In this document: positions 45,542-58,320 of the stretch, piece after piece
Layout of the letters: each line of letters opens with the position of its first letter
Position numbering within the stretch: position 1 is the first letter of the stretch
Origin: Dermanyssus gallinae
Lineage: Eukaryota > Arthropoda > Arachnida > Mesostigmata > Dermanyssidae
Reading direction: 5' to 3'
NCBI GenBank assembly: GCA_003439945.1
Contig: QVRM01002223.1
Location: 186,001 to 250,000, forward strand
Length of the DNA stretch: 64,000 bases
The notes under the pieces: generated by a model
What the model was told of the DNA's origin: nothing
The model's input: the letters and a program-made list of their open reading frames with translations, nothing else
The model's database searches: none
Translations under genes and position numbers: made by a program

Positions 45542-46490
45542 TATCATAGCCGCATGTACTTATTTTAAGGTTTAGTAGAACTCAGCAAGAAAATATTTTT
45601 TCCCAATGGAAGGAGGAGCGGAAACGTCTTGTTTAGCAGTAAGGATAAAATTTAAATACATAGTTATTCTGCTTTTTTCTTCTACATAGTTGAGCAGAAT
45701 CTACGCTTGCAGGAGAACCAGCCAACGCATGAAAGAACCGACCATACCGGCCCATCATTTTCGTACCACAGCGATGCTGGAGCAGCGACGTAATTCACGT
45801 AGTTGCCAAGTAACTAACCTTTTTCGACAGCGATAGTTGTCCCCTGTTACGTTGAAGCTTTCACGTCTAGAATCGCAAAATTTTGCTAAGACGTTTCCGC
45901 CCCCTGCTTCCAACCCTCCCCCATCTCAAAATATGTACCTAACTTTCTCATACACCCTTGCTGAAGCAGGCCAAAATGCTCGCAAGTATGCACGCCGTCG
46001 CTTTTGATATGACTGTCGAAAAAGCTTCGTCACTCGGCAACTGCGTTGCGCTTTGGTACAAAAATGATGGGCATTCAAAAGTGAAGAAAATTGCCAATGC
46101 CTAAGAATAGTATTTTAATCGTAATTGCAAAATTTTACGGTTCTGCACGTGAAAGCTCCAACGTGAAACATAACAACATATCGACTTTTTATAACTTTCT
46201 TCAATCTGGCCATTTGCCTTTCGCTAGTTTTCGTCGGGCGGCATTCAGGTTATTCTGCCGAACACGTCGGTATGATCGGTTCCTACATGCGTTGATTGGT
46301 TCCCCCGCAAACGTAGATTTTGCAAAACTATGTAAGAAAGAAAAAAAACAGAATACCTACTTTTATTCATTTAATCCTCACTCCTAAACAAGATGTTTCC
46401 ACCCCCTCCTTCTATTAGGAAAAGGTTTTTTACCGGAAGTATCATAACCGTATATACTTATTTTAAGGTCTGGTAGAACTCGGCAAAACA
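45542..46490. mobile_element. Foldback-like inverted-repeat element with flanking direct repeats
   Basis: A direct repeat of about 50 bp (TATCATAGCCGCATGTACTT... at 45542-45592; TATCATAACCGTATATACTT... at 46440-46490) brackets two long inverted arms. The left arm at 45596-45757 pairs with 46263-46427 (for example GGAGCGGAAACGTCTTGTTT against its counterpart, and AGAATCTACGCTTGCAGGAG against its counterpart). Further inverted matches lie inside: 45843-45886 with 46115-46172, and 45751-45833 with 46012-46075. Arms have diverged and contain indels. A plus open frame at 46091-46387 lies in the right arm and is not a recognised protein. TA tracts flank both ends. Confidence 0.75.
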
Positions 46491-46495
46491 TAATT

Positions 46496-46496
<1 letters not shown>

Positions 46497-46528
<32 letters not shown>
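46497..46528. repeat. (TA)n followed by (GA)n
   Basis: TA run at 46497-46515, then GAGAGAGAGAGAG. Confidence 0.9.
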
Positions 46529-46529
<1 letters not shown>

Positions 46530-47816
46530 TCGAGAGAAAACTGATATGCGTATACATTTATTCTCTTACATAATTGTGGCTAGTTGGCAATTGCCGTTTC
46601 AGGCTTCCTCGCCGCGCAAAGATCGTTTATGTATACAGGTTCTTTGAAATTTAAAGTCATCCAGCAACACTTTAAACAAGAGCAAATTAGAAATATTAGC
46701 CACTAAACGTTTTCTATACTTGTGCATATACATTTCATGAAATAACAAGTGTTAAAACGAAACGTCCCAAAACGAGTCATTGGACACAGATACAACTAAC
46801 TAGGCATTGACTGTTGCTGCGAATTTCGCAGACAGCGTATGCGAGGAAAAGTGCCTCCGGCCCAAGATCCACACCAAATGGTCGCGCATCGTTTGAGATG
46901 CGTGCGTTTTCTCTAATGAAATGCAGAATGTGAGCCTTCGCCGGCGAATCCAAACGCGATAAGTTTACTTGTCACGAAGCTCGAAAACATGAACGTGGGC
47001 TGGTAAACGACCAAGGTCAATGCGCATTCCGCGATTATTGATAGAATGCAAAAAAAAAAAGAAACGTGCACAATCACGCTTATACATACGCGGATATAGA
47101 TCCACACACACACACACGTGCATACATACACGGTACATGTACGCATGTCGAGGCAAAGAATATGCAGCTTTTTTGTTGTTGTAACATGAACGATTCGATG
47201 ATTTTGTCGTGTAAATAGAGCCACCACCAGCCACCGGTAAGAGATTATCGGCTGATCCAGTCGCATAGGCAATCATTTTGATCGGTCAGCCCCGGGTATC
47301 CGAGTGAAGTGGGGAGGGCCAGTACTGTGTGGCCTGTGCTGTCCGCTGTTGTTATAGTTGCTGTTGTGAACTGATCCCTAGCCTCGTTGGATAGTTAGCG
47401 GATTAGCTAGCGCTGGTTATTAAAAACACACACACACACAAAATACGCAAACCAAATAATAGTCGAGGTAAACCGGGCAAACTGTTAATGTGACCCTGTG
47501 CGGTCATTTAGCCGTATGTGACCCGGTCATATTGCAATTGTTCATGCGGCCGTTGTCACAATCCGACACCGGACGCAACCGGCACGCTACGCCGGTATTT
47601 GACGCCATCCCTATCGCGTTGTAGGTCGCTGGCACGCAGCTCGAATGGAAGCAATTGTTTTCTTTTCTCGTCGTTCACCGTTTTACGTCATCGTAACTAA
47701 GCTCAGTCGTAACCACCCTACAGTTAGCGAATGGCTTTGCGTAGCAACAACCATAGAGCAGCTATCTTGTGATAGAGTGTGCACCACAGCCAAAATTACG
47801 AACAACAATAATTCCC
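46530..47816. other. Spacer, no gene recognised
   Basis: Unique-looking DNA with short CA runs (47104, 47427). The open minus frames at 46913-47276 are Cys/Val-rich and unsupported. Confidence 0.45.
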
Positions 47817-47971
<155 letters not shown>

Positions 47972-48199
47972 GGAGAAGCGACCTAAACTATTACAAATCA
48001 ACTATTTCTACAAATACATTCAATTTTCCTACGTTTGTTCCCCAGCTCGCACAGCTGGTGCCCTGCCTGGCCCGACAACACTAAAAATATAAACAACATT
48101 AATACAAATCCCGATGACGGCGGCACTGGCGACTAATTAAGGAAGGCGCACGTGTATTTCAAAATTCCACCACGTTAATCATGTTGGCAACACATTTGT

Positions 48200-48890
48200 G
48201 CATGCATTCCAGAACAAATGATTGACACGACCTTATACTTATATATTTACTCTAGTGATAATATATTTGCTCTAGTGACGACGCTATCAATGCTCAATAA
48301 ACAGAGATACCGGCAATACGTGGCTTGCACTTTTCACTTCAATGGCATGAAGTTTACGGCAGTAGTGAATTTGCAAGTAGTAGAGCAATTCGCATGGCCT
48401 TCTCCATCCACATGTCTACGTTTCGATGTATCGATCTGTTTTTCCATTCAATCATTAATGTCTATCTCCGTGACGGATTTTACCGTTGTCAGCGCCTCAA
48501 AGAGACGGAGCACAGCAGCGTAGGCAACTGTTGGTGAGGTTATCTGACCATAGCCCACCTGCCACGTGCCCGATGCTATTTCCGCTCTCTGAGCGAGCCG
48601 ACTCAGTGAGCGCACAATAGCCGATGACGGTAGCCACCAAAACATCAGCACCACGAGCGGGACGTTTTGACTGCTATCAGTTCATTTCGTGTCAGCCCAT
48701 GCTGCCTATGACACAGCCGTATTATTATCATTATTATTATTATTACAAAATAATCGTATAAGGAGAACTAATTGAACACACGAGCTTGAAAATTCTTCGA
48801 AAACAAAGACAAATGTTTCCTTGTAAAATTCGATCCTAAAAACGCTTCTAACTTAAAAAAGAGAGGGTCTCATCTTTACAAAGTTTTCGG
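48200..48890. other. Spacer with an unrecognised minus-strand frame
   Basis: A minus-strand frame at 48448-48654 has ordinary composition (AYAAVLRLFEALTTVKSVTE) but no domain was recognised. An ATT run lies at about 48720-48746. Confidence 0.3.
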
Positions 48891-48894
48891 AACG

Positions 48895-50190
48895 CGCCCC
48901 GGCTTTCTTGCCAATGATGCACCAGACATACAGCGGGCCGACTACCCTGATGCTTGGTGAGGTTGAAATCACGTCACTAGCCGAATGTCAGCAGGGGAGC
49001 GTATCGGACACTCTTGCGTTTCGCCTGCATCTGCATCAATACGCCAAGCGGTTGACATCCATGGTCGTGGTAGAGCGTTCGAGCAATGCAGCGGGCCGCA
49101 ACGCCGGGCGAGAAAGCAGATCAGAATCGCTGAGTTTAACAGCAAAATGCCGGGCATTCTTGCAAAGGACCGGTGTGAGCTGGACCTGCTGAGTACGGCG
49201 GTGCCCCCGAGATGATCGACCCGGTACTGGCCGAAAAGGAAAAACAGCTCTCTCTCAGCTCTACCAGCGGCTGGGCCATCTCGGCGGATACCAGGGCTAC
49301 TTTATGCTCTTGCGGCGCGCAATGGCAGTGTAAAGGGTCTCTTCAGCGTGCTACGGAGCTCACCTGTCTTCCTTTTGCCTGAAGAAACGTTGGATCTCGA
49401 CGACAAGGTGAGCGGAGCCTTGTACAAAAAATTCTTGACCTGGCGCTCGAGCACAAGGCATGGATGCAGGCAAGCCTACTAGGAAGGGCTGACTAAAATG
49501 GGCCTTTGCCTCGTCACAAAGCTACGCCTCTGCAGTGACCGCTACTGCCGACGGATTCGCTAGCCACCAACAAGACGCCGTTCGGCTCTTCGGTCGAGAC
49601 GCGCGTCAGTGTGGTCGTCCCTATGAGGAACAGGTCATCAGGCAGGACAGGTGGGACCAAATCGTCACTCAGGCCACCCACTTAACCCTTTTGTCGGCCT
49701 GCGAGTTAGATATGCACGACATCGGACTGAGAGTGGTCTCAACCGACGCCGCCGGAGCGTGACTCGACGTGTTGCCGCCCGAGCACGTTGACAGTAAGCT
49801 GGCCACCGGTGGCCTCAGACTTGACATTGCCATGTCTGAGAGAGAGAGAGAGACAGAGAAGTGTCCGTATGGTGGAACGGTGAATGAGCGCGGCCTGACC
49901 GACTTAGTAGCACTAAGCTGGCCGGGCTCGCGTAGGCCAGCCACGATGCCATCAATGACATCCTTAGGCGCGCGTTACACTAAAGCCCGGTGGACCTCGG
50001 AGGGACGACAGGCTTCGATCGGATGGCCTTACCAACCGGAACCAGAATCGGCCCCTGGGGTGGGGCGTCACTGTCTCCGACACGTACGCCCTCAGCTATC
50101 GTGGCCTAGCCAGCGCGGACGTCGGCCTCATCATTCACCAGCGAGAGGTGCACACACTCTTGCGCCAATATGCGCATCTTCTTGAAGACC
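48895..50190 (+). pseudogene. LINE-C reverse transcriptase C-terminal half, degenerate
   Basis: Starting inside the RT domain, the frames read HQTYSGPTTLMLGEVEI then SLAECQQGSVSDTLAF (a decayed version of the QQGDPLGP-type block). Next come MIDPVLAEKEKQL with LYQRLGHLGGYQGYFMLLRR, then PEETLDLDDKVSGALY and KMGLCLVTKLRL. CPYGGTVNERG and HDAINDILRRAL follow, and TVSDTYALSYRGLASADV. This order is characteristic of a widespread LINE family whose ORF2 ends with a C-x-C-G/N-D-I-I-R-R-A-L region. At least eight frameshifts or stops are present. The 5' part of the element is missing. Confidence 0.82.
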
Positions 50191-50690
50191 ACATTGTGCT
50201 TTTATTACTGTTACATTACCTTTCGGTATTTGCATTAGTATACAATTCATTACACTAAATGTGGTCATTAAGTCTACACATTCGTTTCCGTTAATTATGG
50301 AACATGTTGCATATTCAACTCCGGAAAATTTCACCGACCCAACACCCAAATAGCCTGCTGTGCTGACCGACACGTCATTCATGATGATATTTACAAAAAA
50401 AAAAGCAGCAACACTCATCGTAAGAGTTATGGAACCCAGTCCGATGGCACAGTCCGTGATACAACCCACAGACAAAGAAGCGGGTGAAAACGTGACGCTC
50501 CTCGAAAAGCGTTTCCATCCATGCATTGTCCAACATTGCCGGTGTTTTTAGAACGCCTTTGGCACTTCTCCTCTATATTCTGCCAAAACTCCCTACGAAA
50601 TTATCGCAGCGACGTCGTAGGCGGAAGTTGAAAAAGCGGTTTACCAGAACTCGTTGAACGGCGTCGTCCTTGAAAGACTATAAACTAGCC
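50191..50690. other. Sequence interrupting LINE-C
   Basis: About 0.5 kb between the two LINE-C segments does not read as LINE in any frame. A minus-strand frame is open across most of it (to 50526) but resembles nothing known to me. It may be an insertion or a highly decayed stretch. Confidence 0.4.
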
Positions 50691-50950
50691 TGTGTGTCGT
50701 GAGTCCCATCCATGTTGTAATGGCGTTCGGGCTCGAGTTATCTCGCGTTTGGGGCAAGAATGCACTTTGAAACTGACAAAAGAGCTTGGAAAGAAGCTCT
50801 TTGAGGCCACAGCAGAGCCAAGATCAACAAACGCATTTCTACGACAGAGGGAAAGGGTCGTTGTAACTGCAGAGAAACAACGCCACGATTATGTTGAGCC
50901 GTCACCAACACTCATAATAATAATAACAGTACTACAAACAAGATTGTAAA
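50691..50950 (+). pseudogene. LINE-C ORF2 C-terminal end
   Basis: In adjacent frames: HVVMAFGLELSRVWGKNA, then LKLTKELGKKLFEATAEPRS and FLRQRERVVV. This is the terminal helix pair of the same ORF2 family (compare the antisense copy at 51148). AATAATAATAAC follows and may be the LINE tail. Confidence 0.8.
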
Positions 50951-51147
50951 TATTATATACTTCATATTAGAATTAATATAATATTATATAATTAATATAT
51001 TAGTAATTGTGCTACCCGCATTATTAATATTATATATTTTTTTAATATTTATTCGATTTTTCAGTATTTCCCTACAATTCTTATTATTATTATTACTATT
51101 ATTATTTGGGTTATCGGCATACAGTTGTAAGGTTTGAACGTGTAGCC

Positions 51148-51371
51148 TCAATTCCTGCGGGTGCTACTTATCTTCTTAGCCCATGGGCCGATGATAAAAG
51201 TGGCATTGCCTCTACACACTGCTAGAGACAGAAGCTGTTCCAGATATTCTCCCTTGTTGCGCTGGTCCGCCGTCCTTGCATGCATTCTTCTGGTTAGATC
51301 CCGAATGAATCTTGCTGTTATCCCACTGCTGATGGGCCCTAGCGTTTCTATAGCTACCGGTCTACAGCATT
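51148..51371 (-). pseudogene. Second LINE-C ORF2 C-terminal end, antisense
   Basis: The minus strand reads RPVAIETLGPISSGITARFI, RDLTRRMHARTADQRNKGEY and LEQLLSLAVCRGNATFIIGP, then a TGA at 51148-51150. It is the same terminal region as at 50691-50950 but in inverted orientation and less decayed. An ATT/AAT run follows its 3' end (about 51080-51107). A stop just upstream marks the left end of the readable frame. Confidence 0.85.
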
Positions 51372-51399
51372 AAGACTGTTTTCGATATCTGCGTATTTA

Positions 51400-51422
51400 C
51401 GTGTCTTTTCCTGTTATATAAA

Positions 51423-51454
<32 letters not shown>

Positions 51455-52380
51455 TGTGATAGATGTGTGTGTGTGTTGTAACTGGTTTCCCGGTGACCTA
51501 GTTTCCATAAAAGCAATGACAAGTGGTACCGCATGTTTTGTAGCGCGCTGATCATTGAGTCCTTCGTACCACTTGGCGCCAACATGCCAAGCGTCGACCA
51601 CCGCAGCATAAATTGCTGGTCCGATAATTTGATGGTAAGGCCAACGCGCTGCTATGTATTAGTGCGTTAATGGACTGCTTTTATTGTCAAACAAACGTCA
51701 TGTGACGATAACCTACTAAAACAATTATATTACTATGCAAAATCGCAGTACTGAGAATACAGGTAAATAGTAAATGACGATACTATACTATATACATACG
51801 TATATAGTTATTATATACTTATGTTCATATATACATATAGATGTTGTTTTGGAATAATTTGCTTTTATTCAGTATCATTATTCCTCAATTAATGGAAACA
51901 GTGTATGTGGGCGTGAACGTCTGCTGGTGTTTCGTCGGCTGACATGCTTCAGCAACCAATGTGGCGCCCGAAAATGGAATGGTCGCATTTCCTCATCAAT
52001 CGCATGTCCTTAAGGAACATCTTAACACCCTCGCTAGAGGAACTCCGTATATATGTATATTCCGGGGTAATAACAAGTACAAACGCTAGAAAGCTCCCTT
52101 GACGTTCAGACCACTTCTATAATTAGTTGTCTCGATACCGCGCAGGCAAAATTACTCATAATACACACGGAAAATCGGCAATAGGAATACATACTTTTCT
52201 TATAACATTACGTCGCGCGGGCAGTAGTTCCAGCCGCAGGGGTATAGCTATAATAATGCAATGAAAACCTCACGTATAGCAGCAATGCATCGAAAGCGCG
52301 TGTATTTGTATGTACTTTTGTGTGCGCATATATGCTTTTCATACAACAACAATAATAATCATAATACTGCTAAAAATAGT
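51400..52380. other. AT-rich spacer, no gene recognised
   Basis: ATT run at about 51425-51453 and GT run at 51463-51476; otherwise unique AT-rich DNA. Confidence 0.5.
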
Positions 52381-52395
52381 AGTTACAACTTGCAG

Positions 52396-52462
52396 CTATA
52401 AATAAGAACAGTCCCGAAAATCCCTATTCGGCCGGCACTACGTCGCTACCCCAACACGGCGA
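52396..52462 (+). CDS. Candidate 67-bp internal exon
   Basis: Lies between ACAACTTGCAG and a consensus donor (ACGGCGA then GTAAGTATCT). One frame is open and encodes INKNSPENPYSAGTTSLPQHG, ordinary-looking protein sequence in otherwise AT-rich DNA. No family was recognised, and the acceptor has a weak pyrimidine tract. Confidence 0.28.
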
Positions 52463-52899
52463 GTAAGTATCTCTGTAATTAAAAGTTTTCTGAAACATCT
52501 CAAATTTATCAGGTAAAAAGCACTAAGCTCTATAACAAATATATACTCCGCTCGTCTTCTTGTATTGAGCATAATTATGACAAAAAACGACGTCTACGAA
52601 TAAAACAACATACTATTACAACCATATTGCGAGCCGTCATGTTCCTGTCGTGACCAGTACTAGAGAATGCTGTGTGGTTGTTATTGTTGCCGTTGTCGAG
52701 GTCTTCGTCGATACGAATTAAGTTAATGTTTTTTCCTGTTGTTCTCGTCGTCGTCGTTGTTGCTGTTGTTGTTATTGTTGTCGTTGCAGACGACGATCAT
52801 GATGATGATGATGATGACGTCGACAGCGGGGCTTTCGCCATTGAAGTCAACAGTCCCATCTTAAAAGTGTTGGGGGTTAGGGGTGTAGTAGATCCGAAA

Positions 52900-52999
52900 T
52901 AGATAATAATAATAATAATAATACAGAGCAGGATAAACATGATTTAAACGTTCATACCTCACAACTGTATTAAGTAAATAATAATAAATGATAATAATA

Positions 53000-53059
<60 letters not shown>

Positions 53060-53244
53060 GGAATCTCCTCTCTCCACCTTCTGTTTTCCTCACATTTTCC
53101 TTCTCAGTCATGGTTACAACAATAAAACAACGACAACAATAACAGCAACAACAAAAACAACAACGACAACAACAATAAACAGCAACAACAACAACGACAA
53201 CAATAAACAACATTAACAAACAACAACAACAACAACAACAACAA
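52900..53244. repeat. (AAT)n and (CAA)n fields
   Basis: AAT runs at 52903-52922 and 52977-53059; CAA array at about 53118-53244. Confidence 0.92.
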
Positions 53245-53499
53245 AGATGTGTCTACTATGCCGCTGCTGTAACAGCTGTTGCCACGGTCAGGATGTTGTT
53301 GTACAATTCGCCCGTGATCGGTTGGTTGGTTGGATGGTCGGACGGGCGATCGTTATCCGTGATTGTTCATCCGAGTAGCGATGAACTCCCGCCGCAACCG
53401 GCGCCACCTGCCTCTATGCGAGCACAGAGCACGTTGCCGAGAGAGACATAGAGGCGGCTGAGCACATAGAGAGCAAACAGGCGAGCGGGAGCGAACGAG

Positions 53500-53530
53500 G
53501 AAGACAGAGAGAGAGAGAGAGAGAGAGACA
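53500..53530. repeat. (GA)n microsatellite
   Basis: GAGAGA run. Confidence 0.9.
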
Positions 53531-53718
53531 AGGGCGAGGCGAGGGCGGAATACTAAAAGAGAGCTAAAAGCTTGTGAGTGTGCTCGAACGAAAACAGAGT
53601 GGAGTCGGACTCAGTGCCGACGAGGAAAACATGACTGCTTGCAAGCGAGAATATGCTGATGGTGATGACAGTCACTGGAATTGATCATATTTTGCTATTC
53701 TTGCATATATCTTTGTGC

Positions 53719-53788
53719 TTGTTGTTGCTACTAGTGTTGTTGGTATTATCGTTGTTGTTGTTGCTGTTGCTGTTGTTGTTGCTGTTGT
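53719..53788. repeat. (GTT)n imperfect array
   Basis: GTTGTTGCT units. Confidence 0.9.
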
Positions 53789-53987
53789 TACTTTCTTACA
53801 CGCTCAGAGCAAGTCGCCGCAGCTAATTCCAGGCTGCTATCTGCTGACGCTGCAGCAGTAGAAAGAACGTTAACTTTACTCAGTGTGGAGCTAGTTAGCT
53901 CCCTTTGTCGCCTTCTCCTTCCTATAGGGAGATATGTGTAATATAAAGCTATACTTGCAAGCAAGGAATAATAGAAAAAAACTGCTA

Positions 53988-53990
<3 letters not shown>

Positions 53991-54019
<29 letters not shown>
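53991..54019. repeat. (TA)n microsatellite
   Basis: Pure TA tract; a shorter one at 54401-54418. Confidence 0.95.
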
Positions 54020-54023
<4 letters not shown>

Positions 54024-54419
54024 TACCCCTGATATAAAAGGGTAACATGTGTATTTAATTATACATGCCAAGCGAACAATAAATCAAAATCATATATTTA
54101 TATATCCGACTTGAGCGCATGACGCTGGACTTGGCTCTATATGCTCGTATACCATATATAGGGTGTGGCAAGAGACACTGGAGGTTGAGTTGTGTCGAAC
54201 TTTGCAGTCATATCAAGGCGGCACTAACGGCAAGTTATTTGTAAACATCGCCGTTCTATACTAATTTACCACGGATATACCTTAGAGAGTTAAACCCATT
54301 GACCTGTACGATGAAACTGCGTTTGGTATTTTCTAAAAAACTCAATTTTTACCGTACTAAATATACTTTGTCCTTTATGTCAACAACTTTAAAATTCTCA
54401 TATATATATATATATATAC

Positions 54420-56670
54420 GCGAGTAACATTTGTAGATATCATTACGTCTTCATTATCTGTGCATCAGGAATCCACTCTATCTGGATAGTAATGATACGT
54501 ATAGGCAAACCACGGGGGAAGTGGTATGCGACACGTGCCCCACACACAAATACCAATGCAATTTTGAAATAATCCTGGGTCAATGCGCGTGACAACAACG
54601 AACGAACCGATCGTTCACCTCGATGCACGCCGCACCCCCGAACAAACTAAGTGAAAACAGCATGACATAGTTTTTTTTTTCTCGGAACCGTAATTGCAAA
54701 ATACTTGAGCTCTTGCAACACTTGAAAACGAGCACATTACTTAAATGCATTCGAGTCTTGGAGGCTTGGTATGACGTCACATACATCGCACCCAATAACA
54801 ACACACCCACACACACACACACACGCACAAGTTTCACAGTTCGCGTAGCAAAAGTACCACTGAGGTTTGTTATCAAATCTTGCCGGGGAGGCAACTCTCC
54901 TATATAATATGTGCGTATATAGAGCAGGCCGCAGACCGTAACGGCTGAACTCCCTGTAGGCTTACGGCATGGCAAATGAAATCGTACAGCGAGCGACACA
55001 CTCGACGCAACGTCTGCGCAGGGACTGTTTGTTTCGCTCGGGCGAATTTCAGACGCAAAAAGAGCACTACACATCACATCACTGATAAATCGATTCACTA
55101 CTTGAAATTGGGCTATGCGAGTTGCAAATGTGAACGATAGAGGCGACGCTGCCAAAAAATCGTCCTTTAAAACATCGCTCCGACTCACGCAAGCACGACT
55201 ATATATGCATGCCTAGTTCGTCTCGTTATCAAGAAACAAAGCACGTGAGACCACGAGACACGCGCTACATAGACTATCAACAGAACAAACATCGACCTCT
55301 TTAGATCGTCCACTGCAGCTGCATAGGCGCATTTACATAGACGCAACGGCGCGGCCGAGGCGAGCACGCCAATATGGTGGATTTGCACGAAGAATCAACC
55401 CTGAGCATTCTGTCGATGGGGCGGCGACATGGGGACAAATCTCCTCTACAAAGTTGCTTCGGTGACGTGGAAACCGCCCTCCCTCTAGGACGATCGAAAT
55501 AGCATTATGTAGGTCTTGCTTGCATAACCGCCACTGGACAGTAAGAACGATCTAAAACATCGTCGATTTAGCACGGGTAAACGACCAAAACGTCGATTAC
55601 CCGCGCTCATGCGCATTCAACATCTTTAATACAGCCTCAGGATTCCTTGGCATAGGCTTTAGAAGACCTTTAAACAATTTTTCGCTCATATTTTACAAAT
55701 CATAGAGCCCTAAGGTGATCCCATGCCCTCAGCTTTTATTGCTATTCCTGATTCTCAAAAAGCTCGGCTGCCTCGACACCCCAACGCGCCGAGGCAAAGC
55801 AGGTGCCGACACGAGCGGAAGAGCGCTGATTTATCCACAACTGCCTTCGTAAACATCTTCTTATATTCAAGAGAACGCAATAGATACGCATCGGTTTTGT
55901 CGACTGCAATGCCGACACTCACACTGACAGGACAAAATGAAATTGCATCATTCGTAGAGAACTCTGTTTGCATCTGATCAACATTTCGAATGACGGAAAT
56001 AGGTCGGCAGTCAGATATGCTTGATAAGGTTTCCTGCGATCGAACAACATGATTCTCGCTTGTTTCTTAACTTGCGACAGAAACACCAATCTCTACTACC
56101 CGATGTAATATGTCCAACGCAGTGGTAGAGCAAAAAATGAAACTTGTTTTAATATTCTGCTAAAAACTAGAGAGAAACGATGCCGGGTCCCATCCAGCAT
56201 CCATAGATTCAAGGGTTCTTGCGTTTGTCGCTTTAACACCCATTTAATTAAAGAAATGACCTAGGCTTGGGATTGCCAGGTTATCTCCTTAGTACTGGAC
56301 ATAGCTGCGAATATCAGCAAAGTCACTCAATCCTGCTAGGGTGTCCGAGCCAGCATCGAAGCAAAGTTCGGCTTTGGGCTCACAAACATTTTGAATACAC
56401 TTTCCGAAGTTGAACGAACTTTTTGGAAGCTGTTGAAGAATGATTGTTTATGCAACAAGCCGCTAGCTCACAAAAGCGCTCCTCTTCTAGTTTACACAGG
56501 CTGCGCAAGTAATCCGTTTTCAAGTCAACTGAACATTCGACTCAGGCGTCGGTGGTGCAGCTTGTTGACACTGCTTCTCAAGCTTTAAGACTTGCCGTAA
56601 ACTGAAATGTATCTGCACAACACGCTTCTAGCGTTTGTGTGTGTTCCTTGTAATGCATTCCAAATGTAGT
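54420..56670. other. Spacer, no gene recognised
   Basis: A 202-codon open minus frame (54580-55188) and a 72-codon minus frame (55755-55973) lie here. Neither shows a known domain or splice context, and part of the first is a translated CA repeat. Confidence 0.4.
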
Positions 56671-56678
56671 TTTCCCAA

Positions 56679-56741
56679 TATATATATATATATATATATG
56701 CAACTTGGCAGAAATGTATATATGTATATATATATATATAT
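56679..56741. repeat. Two (TA)n tracts flanked by GCAACTYGGCAG
   Basis: TA runs at 56679-56699 and 56720-56741. The words GCAACTTGGCAG and GCAACTCGGCAG follow each tract, so a unit of about 50 bp is duplicated. Confidence 0.8.
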
Positions 56742-58106
56742 CTGCAACTCGGCAGGTGCGAGTGCTCTACACAAAAACACGACATTGACGAGCGCTACGT
56801 ACGGGCATACAGGAGCAATTGCGGCTTGGAAATGTCGGAATTCTTGGCGATACTCAAACGCGACGACGCAAGAGTCGTCGAATTCATCTTGAGACAGACA
56901 TCTCGCTGGTTACCTCCGACCCAGTCAGCCGCTGGACTCAAACAAAATTAAGCAGTGGCAGCATTGGTGCGTTGCATCGCCGTCCATCCATTAAATTTTC
57001 ATCCATCATTGTTGTTGTTGCTTGTCCTATCGCCTAATCGGCGATCATTTTTGCAGACGTGCCACTCTAAGCCGCGCGCGCTTCACCTACCTTCCCCCAT
57101 CTGATTTATCGTCTAACTATCTTTGTTCTTTGTCGAACAGATTCAACAGCCATTCCATTTCGGAATTATTCCGTTCCGTTGTGTTATTCTGCGTGAACTA
57201 CCATAGTACATGTCGTCTATTAGCGTACATACACAAATGATTTAACATCCCCCCCCCCCCCCTAGAAAAACAGACGGAATCATATTTTCGTTTTCTGCAA
57301 ACTGTCAATCGTTGTTGACGTTAAGGCATGCCCGTAGTCTGCGCAACCTATTTGTCCACAAACCACGAGTTATAAACAAATTCTTAAATGCTGCTTCATA
57401 AGTCTATTACGAGCCACCTAAAAGCCGAAGAAGGCCGAACACCTCGCATGCACATGCATACTGCATCAATCAGCCTTGTAACGGCAGCCTGCCACGGGTT
57501 GAGAGAAAACGTGCTAAACAATCGCCGTCGGCAATGGCGGAGCTCATTCTAAATACTCTAGATATCATCTTAATCATCACCGTCATTATTATTATTATTA
57601 TTCCCCTGTAAGCATACGTTTCGCCAGAGCAGCAGCATTTTATATCCGTACCTGCTCAAAACAAGGGACACACACGCACATGTTATTTATTTAGCACGGC
57701 TATTTCTCATACAACTACGACAGGTGTCATGGTCAATAGCACCTGCTCTTCTCTCACAGCAATCACAGTCCGAACACACAGGAGAATGTGGAGGAGTCTG
57801 CCGATCCTCGGTAAGGTGACGAATGAAGCGCGAATGAGCTACAATGTTGCCCCCCCCCCCCCTGGGCGTGATTGATACTCAACTTCGAAGTCGAAGAGAA
57901 ACGAGTTGAATAGAACAAGAAAGATAATATCATCAGGAACAACAACAACTAACACGCTACCGCTACCATCGACAGACTAGCTAGCGGCCATGCGGCCATC
58001 GTTGAGACGGTGCTAGAGGAGACAGCAGGGGGAACACGCGCAAACAGTCCAACGAGTGTTCCAGGACGCGCTCGCGCCCGTCTGTCACCATGAATGGCAC
58101 AATTAT

Positions 58107-58182
58107 AATCATGAAAATAATAATAATAATAATAAAATAATAATAATAAAAATAATAATAATAATGATAATAATAATAATAT
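58107..58182. repeat. (AAT)n imperfect array
   Basis: AATAATAAT with AAAAT variants. Confidence 0.9.
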
Positions 58183-58273
58183 CATAACCACAATCGTCGC
58201 CGGCATCATATCATAATTAAGACATGACACGATCCAGAGTGCCGCCCAGAGTCACGTTCACACAACGCGAATG

Positions 58274-58276
58274 CAT

Positions 58277-58320
<44 letters not shown>
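58274..58320. repeat. (CTA)n microsatellite
   Basis: Nearly pure ACT/CTA run. Confidence 0.95.

Noticed and set aside
54580..55188. 202-codon open frame on the minus strand
   Set aside because: Part of it is a translated CA repeat (Val-Cys-Val-Cys); no domain, and composition is not protein-like overall.
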